Shown: piece after piece, positions 6,282 to 14,011 of the stretch
Layout: each line of letters starts with the position of its first letter
Numbering within the stretch: the first letter of the stretch is position 1
Source: ZC4RG29 sp035304385
GTDB lineage: Bacteria; Bacteroidota; Bacteroidia; Cytophagales; Cyclobacteriaceae
Reading direction: 5' to 3'
DNA length: 64,000 nucleotides
Assembly: GCA_035304385.1 (NCBI GenBank)
Contig: DATGQD010000011.1
Span: 44,764-108,763, forward strand
Made by a program: the position numbers and the translations under genes
The notes under the pieces: generated by a model
What the model was told of the DNA's origin: nothing
What the model saw: the letters and a program-made list of their open reading frames with translations, nothing else
The model's database searches: none

Positions 6282-7268
6282 ATGAAACAGATATTAAGCG
6301 AGCTCATCGACCATCGATCTCTTTCCAGGGAGACGGCGCATCGCGTGCTGGTCGACCTGGCCACAGGAAAATACAACCCAAGCCAAACGGCTGCATTTAT
6401 GACCGTATACATGATGCGGAGCATAACGGTCGATGAACTGGAAGGATTTCGGGATGCTATGCTGGAACTGTGTCACCGGATGGATTTCGACCGACCCGTC
6501 ATGGACGTGTGCGGCACAGGTGGCGACTCGAAAAACACGTTTAACATTTCCACGCTCTCCAGTTTTGTGATCGCCGCCGCAGGTCAACCCGTAGCCAAGC
6601 ACGGAAACTATGGTGTATCGTCAGCGTGCGGATCATCAAATCTGCTGGAATACTTCGGCTACAAGTTTTCCAACGACGCCGACGCGCTCCGACGCACTCT
6701 GGATCGCGCCAACATTTGCTTTATGCACGCGCCGCTCTTTCACCCGGCTATGAAAAACGTTGCGCCGATTCGGCGTGAACTGGGCGTGAAGACCTTCTTC
6801 AATATGTTGGGGCCCATGGTAAACCCTGCTTTTCCCGAGCGCCAGCTTGTCGGGGTGTTCAACCTGGAGTTGGCGAGAAAGTTTGGCTACCTGTACCAGC
6901 AGTCGGGCAAAGAATACGTCATTCTCCATTCCCTCGACGGATATGACGAAGTTTCTTTGACAGGGCCATACAAATATTTCTACAACGGCGGCGAACAGAT
7001 TGCCGACCCGACCGATCTGGGATTTGAACTGCACGCCCCGTCGGATTTGCATGGTGGCGACACGGTTGAGGCGTCGGCGCGCATCTTTCTGAGTATACTT
7101 GAAGGAAAAGGCACCAGGGCCCAGAACGACGCGGTGGTAGCGAACGCCGCCATGGCGTTGTACTGTGCGGACCAGCAGGGGGGACTGGAAGATGCGATCG
7201 TTCGCGCGCGCGAAGCGCTGGTCTCCGGCAAGGCGCTGGAGAAATTCAAACTGTTCCTGGAAAACTAA
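6282..7268 (+). CDS. trpD: Anthranilate phosphoribosyltransferase
   Basis: The enzyme joins anthranilate to PRPP. In its 328 residues the glycine-rich PRPP loop CGTGGDSKNTFNIST lies at about residues 77-91, followed by KHGNYGVSSACGSSNLLE, FMHAPLFHPAMKNVAPIRRELGVKTFFN and LGPMVNP, all canonical TrpD segments. The start ATG lies 13 bp after trpG and the stop 7 bp before trpC, so it is within the trp operon. It is not fused to trpG. Confidence 0.96.
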   Translation: MKQILSELIDHRSLSRETAHRVLVDLATGKYNPSQTAAFMTVYMMRSITVDELEGFRDAMLELCHRMDFDRPVMDVCGTGGDSKNTFNISTLSSFVIAAAGQPVAKHGNYGVSSACGSSNLLEYFGYKFSNDADALRRTLDRANICFMHAPLFHPAMKNVAPIRRELGVKTFFNMLGPMVNPAFPERQLVGVFNLELARKFGYLYQQSGKEYVILHSLDGYDEVSLTGPYKYFYNGGEQIADPTDLGFELHAPSDLHGGDTVEASARIFLSILEGKGTRAQNDAVVANAAMALYCADQQGGLEDAIVRAREALVSGKALEKFKLFLEN

Positions 7269-7275
7269 AAAACGG

Positions 7276-8085
7276 ATGAATATCCTCGATGAAATCATAG
7301 CCCACAAACGCAAGGAGACGGAAGAGCGCAAAGGCTTGTACCCGGTCCGCTTGCTGGAGCAAAGCATTTACTTTGACACGCCGTGTGTGTCGATGCGGCA
7401 TTATATCCGCAGGCCCGACAAGTCGGGGATCATTGCGGAGATCAAACGGAAATCGCCTTCGAAAGGCATCATTAATGCCCATGTGTCGGTTGAGCGCGTT
7501 TCGATAGGATACATGCAGGCGGGAGCATCTGCAATTTCGGTGCTCACCGATCAAAAATACTTTGGCGGTAGCAATGCAGACCTGACGACGGCGCGTAAGT
7601 TCAACTTTTGTCCTATTCTTCGGAAGGACTTCACCGTTGACGAATACCAGATCATCGAAGCCAAGTCGATCGGCGCTGACGTGATACTTCTGATCGCTGC
7701 GGCCCTTGACGCGACGGCGCTGAAATCGCTGACAGCGTTCGCGCATTCGTTAGGCCTGGAGGTACTGTTGGAAGTACACACACGCGAAGAACTGGAATAT
7801 AGCCTGGACGCGGGCGCCGACTTGATCGGCGTAAACAACCGTAATCTGAAAACCTTTACGATCAGCCTCGACATTTCGAGGGAACTTGCACCGATGATTC
7901 CGAATGAGGTTGTAAAAGTGTCAGAAAGCGGGATAGAGTCGCCGGACACTATCCTGGATTTGCGCAAGGTCGGATACGAGGGATTTTTGATGGGCCAGAA
8001 TTTCATGCAACACGGCAGCCCTGAAAAGGCGTGCAAAGAATTCATCGACGAGCTTCGAAAGAGGGAAAGCCAGAAGGTACAATGA
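7276..8085 (+). CDS. trpC: Indole-3-glycerol phosphate synthase
   Basis: This TIM-barrel enzyme closes the indole ring from CdRP. The ATG at 7276 (MNILDEIIAHKRKE) is chosen because upstream in-frame codons lie in the trpD 3' end. That gives 269 residues. Diagnostic segments are IIAEIKRKSPSKG (catalytic Lys), LTDQKYFGGS, ILRKDFTVDEYQI, LLEVHTREELE, IGVNNRNLKTF and VSESGI. Its stop overlaps the trpF start by 3 nt (ATGA), so the two are translationally coupled. Monofunctional, not fused to TrpF as in enteric bacteria. Confidence 0.96.
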   Translation: MNILDEIIAHKRKETEERKGLYPVRLLEQSIYFDTPCVSMRHYIRRPDKSGIIAEIKRKSPSKGIINAHVSVERVSIGYMQAGASAISVLTDQKYFGGSNADLTTARKFNFCPILRKDFTVDEYQIIEAKSIGADVILLIAAALDATALKSLTAFAHSLGLEVLLEVHTREELEYSLDAGADLIGVNNRNLKTFTISLDISRELAPMIPNEVVKVSESGIESPDTILDLRKVGYEGFLMGQNFMQHGSPEKACKEFIDELRKRESQKVQ

Positions 8086-8726
8086 TCGAGGGCGTAGACA
8101 TCAGGATAAAGGTGTGTGGGATGCGAGCGGCACAAAACATCGTGGATGTCGCCGCGCATCGTCCTGACTATATGGGATTCATTTTCTACCGCAAGTCGCC
8201 GCGATTTGTTGGCGATGAATTCAGTGTACCCGCCGACCTTCCGTCGACAATAAAACGCGTTGGTGTTTTTGTTAACGCCTCAGCCGACAATATCATCAGC
8301 ACGGCCGGGACACACGCCTTGTGGGCTGCGCAACTCCACGGCCATGAGAGCCCGGAACTGTGCGATACTGTGCGTGCGGCAGGGTACAAAGTGATTAAAG
8401 CGTTTCCTGTAGATACGAACTTCGACTTTGCCAGGACGTCGGCATATAAAGGGTCAGTCGACTATTTCCTTTTCGACACGAAGGGACCGCTCCACGGCGG
8501 CAACGCTATGCGGTTCGACTGGAGTTTGCTTCAGCAATACGATCAGTCGGTGCCTTTCTTCTTGAGCGGGGGGCTTTCGCCTGACAACGTTTCCGGCATA
8601 TCGAAACTGGAGGGCATGAACATCCATGCACTGGATGTTAACAGTGGTGTGGAAAGCGCACCTGGCATGAAGGATTTGAAGAAGCTTAAAGATTTTATGA
8701 ATGCCGCCGCCACGGCGCTGAAATGA
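8082..8726 (+). CDS. trpF: Phosphoribosylanthranilate isomerase
   Basis: The start ATG at 8082 overlaps the trpC TGA; the protein has 214 residues. It begins MIEGVDIRIKVCGMR with the general-base Cys in KVCGM. It continues with YMGFIFYRKSPRFV, VGVFVNA, AAQLHGHES, YFLFDTKGPLHGG (the acid Asp is expected in FDTK), FFLSGGLSPDN and ALDVNSGVESAPGMKD, the phosphate-binding C terminus. It performs the Amadori rearrangement of PRA to CdRP. The stop overlaps the trpB start by ATGA. Confidence 0.95.
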   Translation: MIEGVDIRIKVCGMRAAQNIVDVAAHRPDYMGFIFYRKSPRFVGDEFSVPADLPSTIKRVGVFVNASADNIISTAGTHALWAAQLHGHESPELCDTVRAAGYKVIKAFPVDTNFDFARTSAYKGSVDYFLFDTKGPLHGGNAMRFDWSLLQQYDQSVPFFLSGGLSPDNVSGISKLEGMNIHALDVNSGVESAPGMKDLKKLKDFMNAAATALK

Positions 8727-9925
8727 ATGCTAAAAGAAATAATATGACCTACAAGGTTGACGAACGCGGCTACTACGGAAAATTCGGTGGTGCCTATATT
8801 CCTGAAATGCTCTATCCCAATGTGGAGGAGTTGCGCGCCCGCTACCTGGACATTCTGAATGATTCCGGGTTTCAGGAAGAATTCAGGGCGTTGCTAAGAG
8901 ACTATGTAGGCAGGCCTACGCCGCTGTACCTTGCGCGGCGTCTCTCGGAGGCGGTCGGCGCGCGGATTTACCTGAAGCGTGAGGACCTGTGCCACACCGG
9001 TGCGCACAAGGTCAACAACACAATAGGACAGATCCTGCTTGCACGCAGGCTTGGAAAGGAAAAGATCATTGCCGAAACCGGGGCCGGCCAGCATGGGGTG
9101 GCCACGGCGACGGTATGCGCCCTCATGGGCATGGAGTGTATTGTATACATGGGCAAGGTCGACATGGAGCGCCAACGCCCCAACGTCGAACGGATGCGTA
9201 TACTCGGAGCCACCGTTGTCCCGGCAGAGAGCGGCAACATGACCTTGAAGGATGCTACCAACGAGGCAATGCGGCATTGGATCAATAACCCAACCGACAC
9301 GCACTACATTATCGGTTCGGTGGTGGGACCTCATCCGTATCCTGACATGGTGGCTCGGTTTCAGTCGGTGATCAGCGAAGAGATGAAAGCGCAGTTGAAG
9401 GAGGTTACGGGACGGGCGTATCCCGACTGGGTCATTGCATGTGTCGGGGGTGGAAGCAACGCGGCAGGGGCCTACTACCACTACCTCGACGACAGCCGTG
9501 TAAAACTTGTAGCTGTCGAGGCAGCGGGCCACGGTCTGGATTCGGGCGAGTCAGCCGCCACCACTGCATTGGGCCGCCCGGGCGTGCTTCACGGAAGCAA
9601 GACGCTGCTTATGCAGACGGATGACGGCCAGGTAATCGAGCCCTATTCCATTTCAGCGGGTCTGGATTATCCGGGTATAGGTCCTATGCACGCGCACCTC
9701 TTTGACACGGGCCGCGTGGCGTTTCTCAACGCTACCGATGATGAGGCGATGGAGGCCGGCATCAGGCTTAGCCGGCTGGAGGGAATTATTCCTGCCATTG
9801 AATCGGCGCACGCCCTGGCAGGGCTGGACAAGCTTTCACTTTCAAAAGAGGATGTAGTCGTAGTCAACCTGTCGGGAAGAGGGGATAAGGACCTGGAGAC
9901 ATACATCCGCTGGGGGAAATACTAG
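8723..9925 (+). CDS. trpB: Tryptophan synthase beta chain
   Basis: Its 400 residues catalyse PLP-dependent condensation of indole with serine. MTYKVDERGYYGKFGGAYIP resembles the usual N terminus. The PLP lysine is Lys96 in LCHTGAHKVNNTIGQ. ETGAGQHGVATATVCALMG and the phosphate loop CVGGGSNAAGAYYHY follow, then HGSKTLLMQTDDGQV and LDYPGIGP for alpha-subunit contact. Seven residues precede an alternative ATG at 8744 (MTYK), which could be the true start; the ATGA overlap with trpF favours 8723. It acts as an alpha2-beta2 complex with TrpA encoded next. Confidence 0.97.
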   Translation: MNAKRNNMTYKVDERGYYGKFGGAYIPEMLYPNVEELRARYLDILNDSGFQEEFRALLRDYVGRPTPLYLARRLSEAVGARIYLKREDLCHTGAHKVNNTIGQILLARRLGKEKIIAETGAGQHGVATATVCALMGMECIVYMGKVDMERQRPNVERMRILGATVVPAESGNMTLKDATNEAMRHWINNPTDTHYIIGSVVGPHPYPDMVARFQSVISEEMKAQLKEVTGRAYPDWVIACVGGGSNAAGAYYHYLDDSRVKLVAVEAAGHGLDSGESAATTALGRPGVLHGSKTLLMQTDDGQVIEPYSISAGLDYPGIGPMHAHLFDTGRVAFLNATDDEAMEAGIRLSRLEGIIPAIESAHALAGLDKLSLSKEDVVVVNLSGRGDKDLETYIRWGKY

Positions 9926-9930
9926 AGTTC

Positions 9931-10722
9931 ATGAAAAATAACAGGCTAACAAAATTGTTTGCGTCCGACAAAAGGAACCTGCTGTCGGTGTATTATACCG
10001 CGGGCTATCCGCAGCTGACAGATACAGTGAGAATCGCCCGGGCATTGGAGGCCGCCGGTGCGGACTTTCTGGAAATCGGGATTCCATTTTCAGACCCGGT
10101 CGCCGACGGTCCCACCATACAGGCCAGCAACAAGATTGCGCTCGACAATGGGATGCACTTACGTCTGCTCATCGAGCAGGTGGCTGAACTCAGGCGCGTG
10201 TCGGAGATCCCCGTGATCCTGATGGGATATCTCAACCCGGCAATGCAATACGGGCTCGAGGCGTTCTGTGCCGACGCGGAGCGTGCCGGCGTGGATGGCC
10301 TGATCCTGCCTGATATGCCCCTGGAGGAGTTTTTGGCCGAATACAAACCGCTGTTCGACAAGCACAAGTTGCACAGCACGTTCCTGATCTCGCCGACTAC
10401 ATCGGAACATCGGATCCGGCGCATTGATGCCGCAAGCACGGCTTTTATCTATGCGGTGGCCGCCTCCAGTACAACGGGTGTGAAAGATCGGTTTACTGAT
10501 TCCCAGATCGCTTATTTCAAAAGGCTGAAGGAGATGAATCTGAAGAATCCCTTTGTGATCGGATTCGGTATTGCGAATAACGCATCGTTCAGCCAGGCAT
10601 GTGCTTACGGTGCAGGCGCCGTGGTGGGGAGCGCCTTCATCAACGTGCTGCGCGAAAGCAAAAACCTCGAAGAGGATATACCCCGGTTTGTGAATTCACT
10701 GAAAGACGGTAAAGTGGTTTGA
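9931..10722 (+). CDS. trpA: Tryptophan synthase alpha chain
   Basis: The protein has 263 residues and cleaves indole-3-glycerol phosphate to indole, which passes through the tunnel to TrpB. The catalytic acids are Glu48 and Asp59 in FLEIGIPFSDPVADGPTIQ. VDGLILPDMPLEE, HSTFLISPTTSEHRIR, FIYAVAASSTTGV and the phosphate-binding FGIANNASF and GAVVGSAFI are all present. It starts 5 bp after trpB and ends 1 bp before the DAHP synthase gene. Confidence 0.96.
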   Translation: MKNNRLTKLFASDKRNLLSVYYTAGYPQLTDTVRIARALEAAGADFLEIGIPFSDPVADGPTIQASNKIALDNGMHLRLLIEQVAELRRVSEIPVILMGYLNPAMQYGLEAFCADAERAGVDGLILPDMPLEEFLAEYKPLFDKHKLHSTFLISPTTSEHRIRRIDAASTAFIYAVAASSTTGVKDRFTDSQIAYFKRLKEMNLKNPFVIGFGIANNASFSQACAYGAGAVVGSAFINVLRESKNLEEDIPRFVNSLKDGKVV

Positions 10723-10723
10723 G

Positions 10724-11734
10724 ATGATCGTACAGTTAAAACGAAATATATCGGACGAACAGGCTGCCGCGATAGCGGGCCAAATGTCGGCCGTAGGTTA
10801 CAAGACAACACATGTGGTCACGGGTGACGGCTCGTACCTGGTAGGTATTGGCAACAAGGAGTTCGACATCCGCAAGCTTGGTCACTTGGACGGTGTCGCC
10901 GATGTGCATCGCGTGTCAGACGCCTACAAGCTGGTATCCAGGAAGTGGAAGGTTCGACGTACCGTCATCGATCTTGGCGATGGCGTCGTCATCGGCGACG
11001 GCAACCTGGCGCTCATGGCCGGACCCTGTTCGATTGAAGGTGAAGAGCAGGTGGCGGCAACCCTTGCCCACCTCCGTGAGAACAATGTGAGCATTATGCG
11101 CGGCGGTGTATTCAAGCCGCGAAGTTCACCGTATGCATTCAGGGGGTTGGGAACCGAAGGACTTAAAATGTGGCATCGGCAAGCCCGTGCTGCCGGTATC
11201 AAGATCATCTCGGAAGTCATGCAGGTCTCCCAGATTGATGAAATGATAGACTACGTCGATATCTTTCAGGTGGGCGCCCGCAATACGCAGAATTTTAATT
11301 TGCTGGACGCGCTGGGGAAGGCCGGAAAGCCGGTTATGATCAAGCGCGGTATCTCGGGCACCATTGAGGAGCTTCTGTACTCGGCCGAGTATGTTTTTTC
11401 TGCTGGCAACGAGCAGCTGATCCTTTGTGAGCGAGGCATTCGTACTTACGAGCGCGCCAGCCGAAATACGCTTGACATCAACGCCATACCTATCCTGAGA
11501 GAAAAGTCGCATCTTCCCGTTGTCGCGGACCCTTCCCACGGGATTGGCATTCGCGAGCACGTAGAGCCTGTGGCGCTGGCGGCAGTAATTGCGGGCGCTG
11601 ACGGAATTATTTACGAGACACACCAGTCGCCGGAATCTGCCGCCTCCGACGGACAACAGACACTCAACTTTGGAGAGTCGGCCCGACTTATCGAGAAAGC
11701 AAGAAAGGTGCTGGCCTTACGGCAGCACTTTTAA
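10724..11734 (+). CDS. aroF: 3-deoxy-7-phosphoheptulonate (DAHP) synthase, type I-beta with N-terminal regulatory domain
   Basis: The enzyme condenses phosphoenolpyruvate and erythrose 4-phosphate, the entry step of aromatic synthesis. Residues 1 to about 80 form a ferredoxin-like domain as in Thermotoga DAHP synthase, where it mediates feedback inhibition by aromatic amino acids. The TIM barrel follows with AGPCSIE, RGGVFKPRSSPYAFRGLG, QVGARNTQNFNLL, MIKRGISGTIEE, CERGIRTYE, ADPSHGIG and YETHQSPESAASDGQQTL. Its position one base after trpA places the supply of chorismate under the same attenuated transcript as the trp genes. No chorismate mutase fusion is present. Confidence 0.94.
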   Translation: MIVQLKRNISDEQAAAIAGQMSAVGYKTTHVVTGDGSYLVGIGNKEFDIRKLGHLDGVADVHRVSDAYKLVSRKWKVRRTVIDLGDGVVIGDGNLALMAGPCSIEGEEQVAATLAHLRENNVSIMRGGVFKPRSSPYAFRGLGTEGLKMWHRQARAAGIKIISEVMQVSQIDEMIDYVDIFQVGARNTQNFNLLDALGKAGKPVMIKRGISGTIEELLYSAEYVFSAGNEQLILCERGIRTYERASRNTLDINAIPILREKSHLPVVADPSHGIGIREHVEPVALAAVIAGADGIIYETHQSPESAASDGQQTLNFGESARLIEKARKVLALRQHF

Positions 11735-11754
11735 ATAGGCAAACAGAGAACGAC

Positions 11755-12102
11755 ATGACCGTATTTGGAATCAAGAACTGCAACACAGTGAAGCGAGCGT
11801 TGGAATGGCTCGGATCACACGATGTGTCTTACGATTTTCACGATTACAAGGCGAAGGGTATCACCGCCGCGAAACTCCGGGAGTGGAGCCGGCAAGTGGG
11901 ATGGGAAACGCTCGTCAACCGCAGAGGCACCACGTGGCGACAGCTCGATGACGCGCAGAAGGAGCAAGTCACGAATCAAACCGCAGCGATACGGTTAATG
12001 ACGGAGAAACCTTCTGTAATCCGCCGGCCTTTGATTGAAAAGGACGGTAAGGTGGTTGCGGTGGGCTTTGACGAGGGGGAGTACGAGAGGATTTTTGATT
12101 AG
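11755..12102 (+). CDS. ArsC/Spx-family reductase, YffB-like
   Basis: The protein has 115 residues with a thioredoxin-like fold. MTVFGIKNCNTVKRALEWL has a single Cys in the active-site position, followed by YDFHDYKAKGI, WETLVNRRGTTWRQLD, and KPSVIRRPLIEKDGKVVAVGF with the cis-Pro region. This matches the YffB group better than classical arsenate reductase. The role is unknown (a thiol-dependent reductase is proposed). It lies 20 bp after aroF and may be the last gene of the trp transcript, a link I cannot explain functionally. Confidence 0.85.
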   Translation: MTVFGIKNCNTVKRALEWLGSHDVSYDFHDYKAKGITAAKLREWSRQVGWETLVNRRGTTWRQLDDAQKEQVTNQTAAIRLMTEKPSVIRRPLIEKDGKVVAVGFDEGEYERIFD

Positions 12103-12178
12103 CAGGTGGGGTCGCCTGGCGGCGACGGGGGTTGAACCACAATAGGACACATAGAACAGGGCGCAGAGGCACCCGAAT

Positions 12179-12475
12179 GTATTCAACGGACGCACAGCCG
12201 TGCGTCCCTACCGAGTGGCACCCACAGATTGCGTTTAGGTGAACCGCGACAATCAATACATCGACATCGCGTCGTTTACACGATACCTTTCAACGTGCCC
12301 GACTGCCGACCGAGGCCATGATGTTTTGTGACGACTTTGTGGACAGGCGGACCCTTCAATCTTCAACTCTTCAACCCTTTCTATACGGGCGCTGACGGGT
12401 TGGGTGTATTTGTTCAACGGACGCACAGCCGTGCGTCCCTACCTAGTACCACCCACAGATTGCGTTTAGGTGATG
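12179..12475. repeat. Modular palindromic repeats, locus A (two hairpin modules, one REP-like module)
   Basis: Two copies of the hairpin GGACGCAC-AGCC-GTGCGTCC lie at 12188-12207 and 12419-12438, each followed by CCTAC and a shared tail of the form ACCCACAGATTGCGTTTAGG. Between them a second module (12294-12351) starts TGCCCGACTGCC and ends GGACAGGCGG, giving imperfect inverted ends. The same modules recur at 17381-17756. No gene is credible in 12103-12484. They look like REP/BIME-type elements; no transposase is nearby. Confidence 0.7.
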
Positions 12476-12483
12476 GGGAGGGT

Positions 12484-12525
12484 AAAAAAAAGAAGCCCCG
12501 GCTTCTTACACGCGGGGCTTTCTTT
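12484..12525 (-). terminator. Intrinsic terminator of hsp20
   Basis: On the minus strand AAGAAAGCCCCG pairs with CGGGGCTTCTT (one bulge) and is followed by a T-rich run (plus-strand A484-A491). It lies immediately after the hsp20 stop. Confidence 0.8.
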
Positions 12526-12529
12526 AACG

Positions 12530-12961
12530 TTATGAAATTTCGATGGCCTTCTTTTCTTGTTTGGCTGGTGCTTTCTTTTTTACCGACAATTTCAGGACAC
12601 CGTCCTTGTAATTTCCCTTAATGTCTTCGTCGCTAACTGTTTCGGGAAGCGCGAAAGACCTGGAGAATGTCGTGTAGTTGAATTCTTTTCGGGTGTAGTT
12701 TTTTTCCTTCTCTTCCTTGCGGGCTTCTTTCTCCGCGGAGATGGTCAGTACACCGCGATCTACCGTGACCTTGAAATCTTTCTTTTCAAGACCCGGCGCA
12801 GCCAACTCGATCTCAAAAGAGTCATCTTTTTCTTGAATGTTTACAGCTGGTATTGTCCGTTGCATCATATCGGAGTCAAAGAACCGATCGCCATCGAAAA
12901 AGTCGGACAACCAGGAGTCCCTCAACAATGAGGGCCAATCAGAACGCTTAATAAGTGCCAT
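12530..12961 (-). CDS. Small heat shock protein, Hsp20/alpha-crystallin family
   Basis: The protein has 143 residues. The alpha-crystallin domain spans about residues 40-130: PAVNIQEKDDSFEIELAAPGLEKKDFKVTVDRGVLTISAEKE, then FSRSFALPETVSDEDIKGNYKDGVLKLSVKK with the conserved A-x-x-x-n-G-v-L signature. The C terminus KAIEIS holds the I-x-I assembly motif. It is a cytosolic holdase for aggregating proteins. The gene has an unusually strong Shine-Dalgarno, AAGGAGG (plus-strand 12967-12973), 5 nt before the ATG, and its own terminator, so it is monocistronic and probably highly expressed on stress. Confidence 0.95.
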   Translation of the reverse strand: MALIKRSDWPSLLRDSWLSDFFDGDRFFDSDMMQRTIPAVNIQEKDDSFEIELAAPGLEKKDFKVTVDRGVLTISAEKEARKEEKEKNYTRKEFNYTTFSRSFALPETVSDEDIKGNYKDGVLKLSVKKKAPAKQEKKAIEIS

Positions 12962-13083
12962 AATTACCTCCTTGTTTTAATGTTTAACATGCCCCAATTT
13001 CCCCAATAAACGACGCATTCCCTATGACGTACGCAAGACGGCGCCGCTGATATTTGTCAGGAACTTTTTTGTATCGTTGGAAC

Positions 13084-14010
13084 TCAAGCGGGGCTGTTCA
13101 GCCAGTCGATTCCTTTGCGCAATAACTGTTGCGTTTGTTCCTCGGCAGAGCCGGCGGGAGGTGTAAAATTGTATAGCCATTGCGCGTGTGGCGGCAGGCT
13201 CATGAGTATCGACTCGGTTCTGCCGTCAGTGTCCAGTCCGAAGCGCGTACCGCGGTCCCAGACGAGATTGAACTCGACATACCTGCCCCGGCGAATGGCC
13301 TGCCAGTCTTGATTTTCCGATGTAAAGGGGAGTGCGGAATTCTTGTTCATGAAATGAACATATATCGGCGCAAACGCCAGGCCCACGTCGCGGACGAAGG
13401 CAAACCTTGATGCCCGGTCGAAACCCGGTGTGTCTGTGAGGTGGTCGAAAAATATTCCGCCGACGCCGCGGGTTTCGTTGCGGTGTTTCAGAAAAAAATA
13501 CTCGTCTGCCCACTTCTTGAACTCTGGATAGTATGTGGGATGATGCCGGTCGCATACTTCCTTGAGGCTTTTATGGAACCACGCCGCGTCTCCTTTATCG
13601 ATGTAGTGAGGCGTCAGATCGATGCCGCCGCCAAACCACCACGTACCACCGGATACTTCAAAGTACCGCGTATTCATGTGGATGATGGGGACCATCGGAT
13701 TTCGGGGATGGAGTACAATGGAGATGCCCGTGGCAAAAAACTCTACGTTGTCAGCGGTTTCAATGCGCAGCGACCTCAGCATCTGTGCGGTGGCGGCACC
13801 CCAAACGGCCGAGAAGTTGACGCCGCCTTTTTCGATAATCCTACCTTCGGTCATCACAGCAGAGACGCCCCCTCCGCCACCGGGTCTGTCCCAGGGGTCA
13901 CGAACAAATTTGCCCGACCCGTCGGCGGCTTCGAGCTGTTGCGTGATGTCATCCTGGAGGTCCTGAAACCACTTGCTGATGTCGTCTTTTGAAATTTTTT
14001 CCTGGCTCAT
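13084..14010 (-). CDS. hemF: Oxygen-dependent coproporphyrinogen-III oxidase
   Basis: The protein has 308 residues and converts coproporphyrinogen III to protoporphyrinogen IX using O2. Family segments are RPGGGGGVSAVMTEGRIIEKGGVNFSAV, VLHPRNPMVPIIHMNTRYFE, WWFGGGIDLTPHYI, FKKWADEYFFLKHRNETRGVGGIFFD, and the C-terminal GRYVEFNLVWDRGTRFGL and MSLPPHAQW. Length is normal. Its start is 1 bp from the tamL stop, so it is likely cotranscribed downstream of tamL on the minus strand, although the functional link is not obvious. Confidence 0.96.
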   Translation of the reverse strand: MSQEKISKDDISKWFQDLQDDITQQLEAADGSGKFVRDPWDRPGGGGGVSAVMTEGRIIEKGGVNFSAVWGAATAQMLRSLRIETADNVEFFATGISIVLHPRNPMVPIIHMNTRYFEVSGGTWWFGGGIDLTPHYIDKGDAAWFHKSLKEVCDRHHPTYYPEFKKWADEYFFLKHRNETRGVGGIFFDHLTDTPGFDRASRFAFVRDVGLAFAPIYVHFMNKNSALPFTSENQDWQAIRRGRYVEFNLVWDRGTRFGLDTDGRTESILMSLPPHAQWLYNFTPPAGSAEEQTQQLLRKGIDWLNSPA

Positions 14011-14011
14011 A

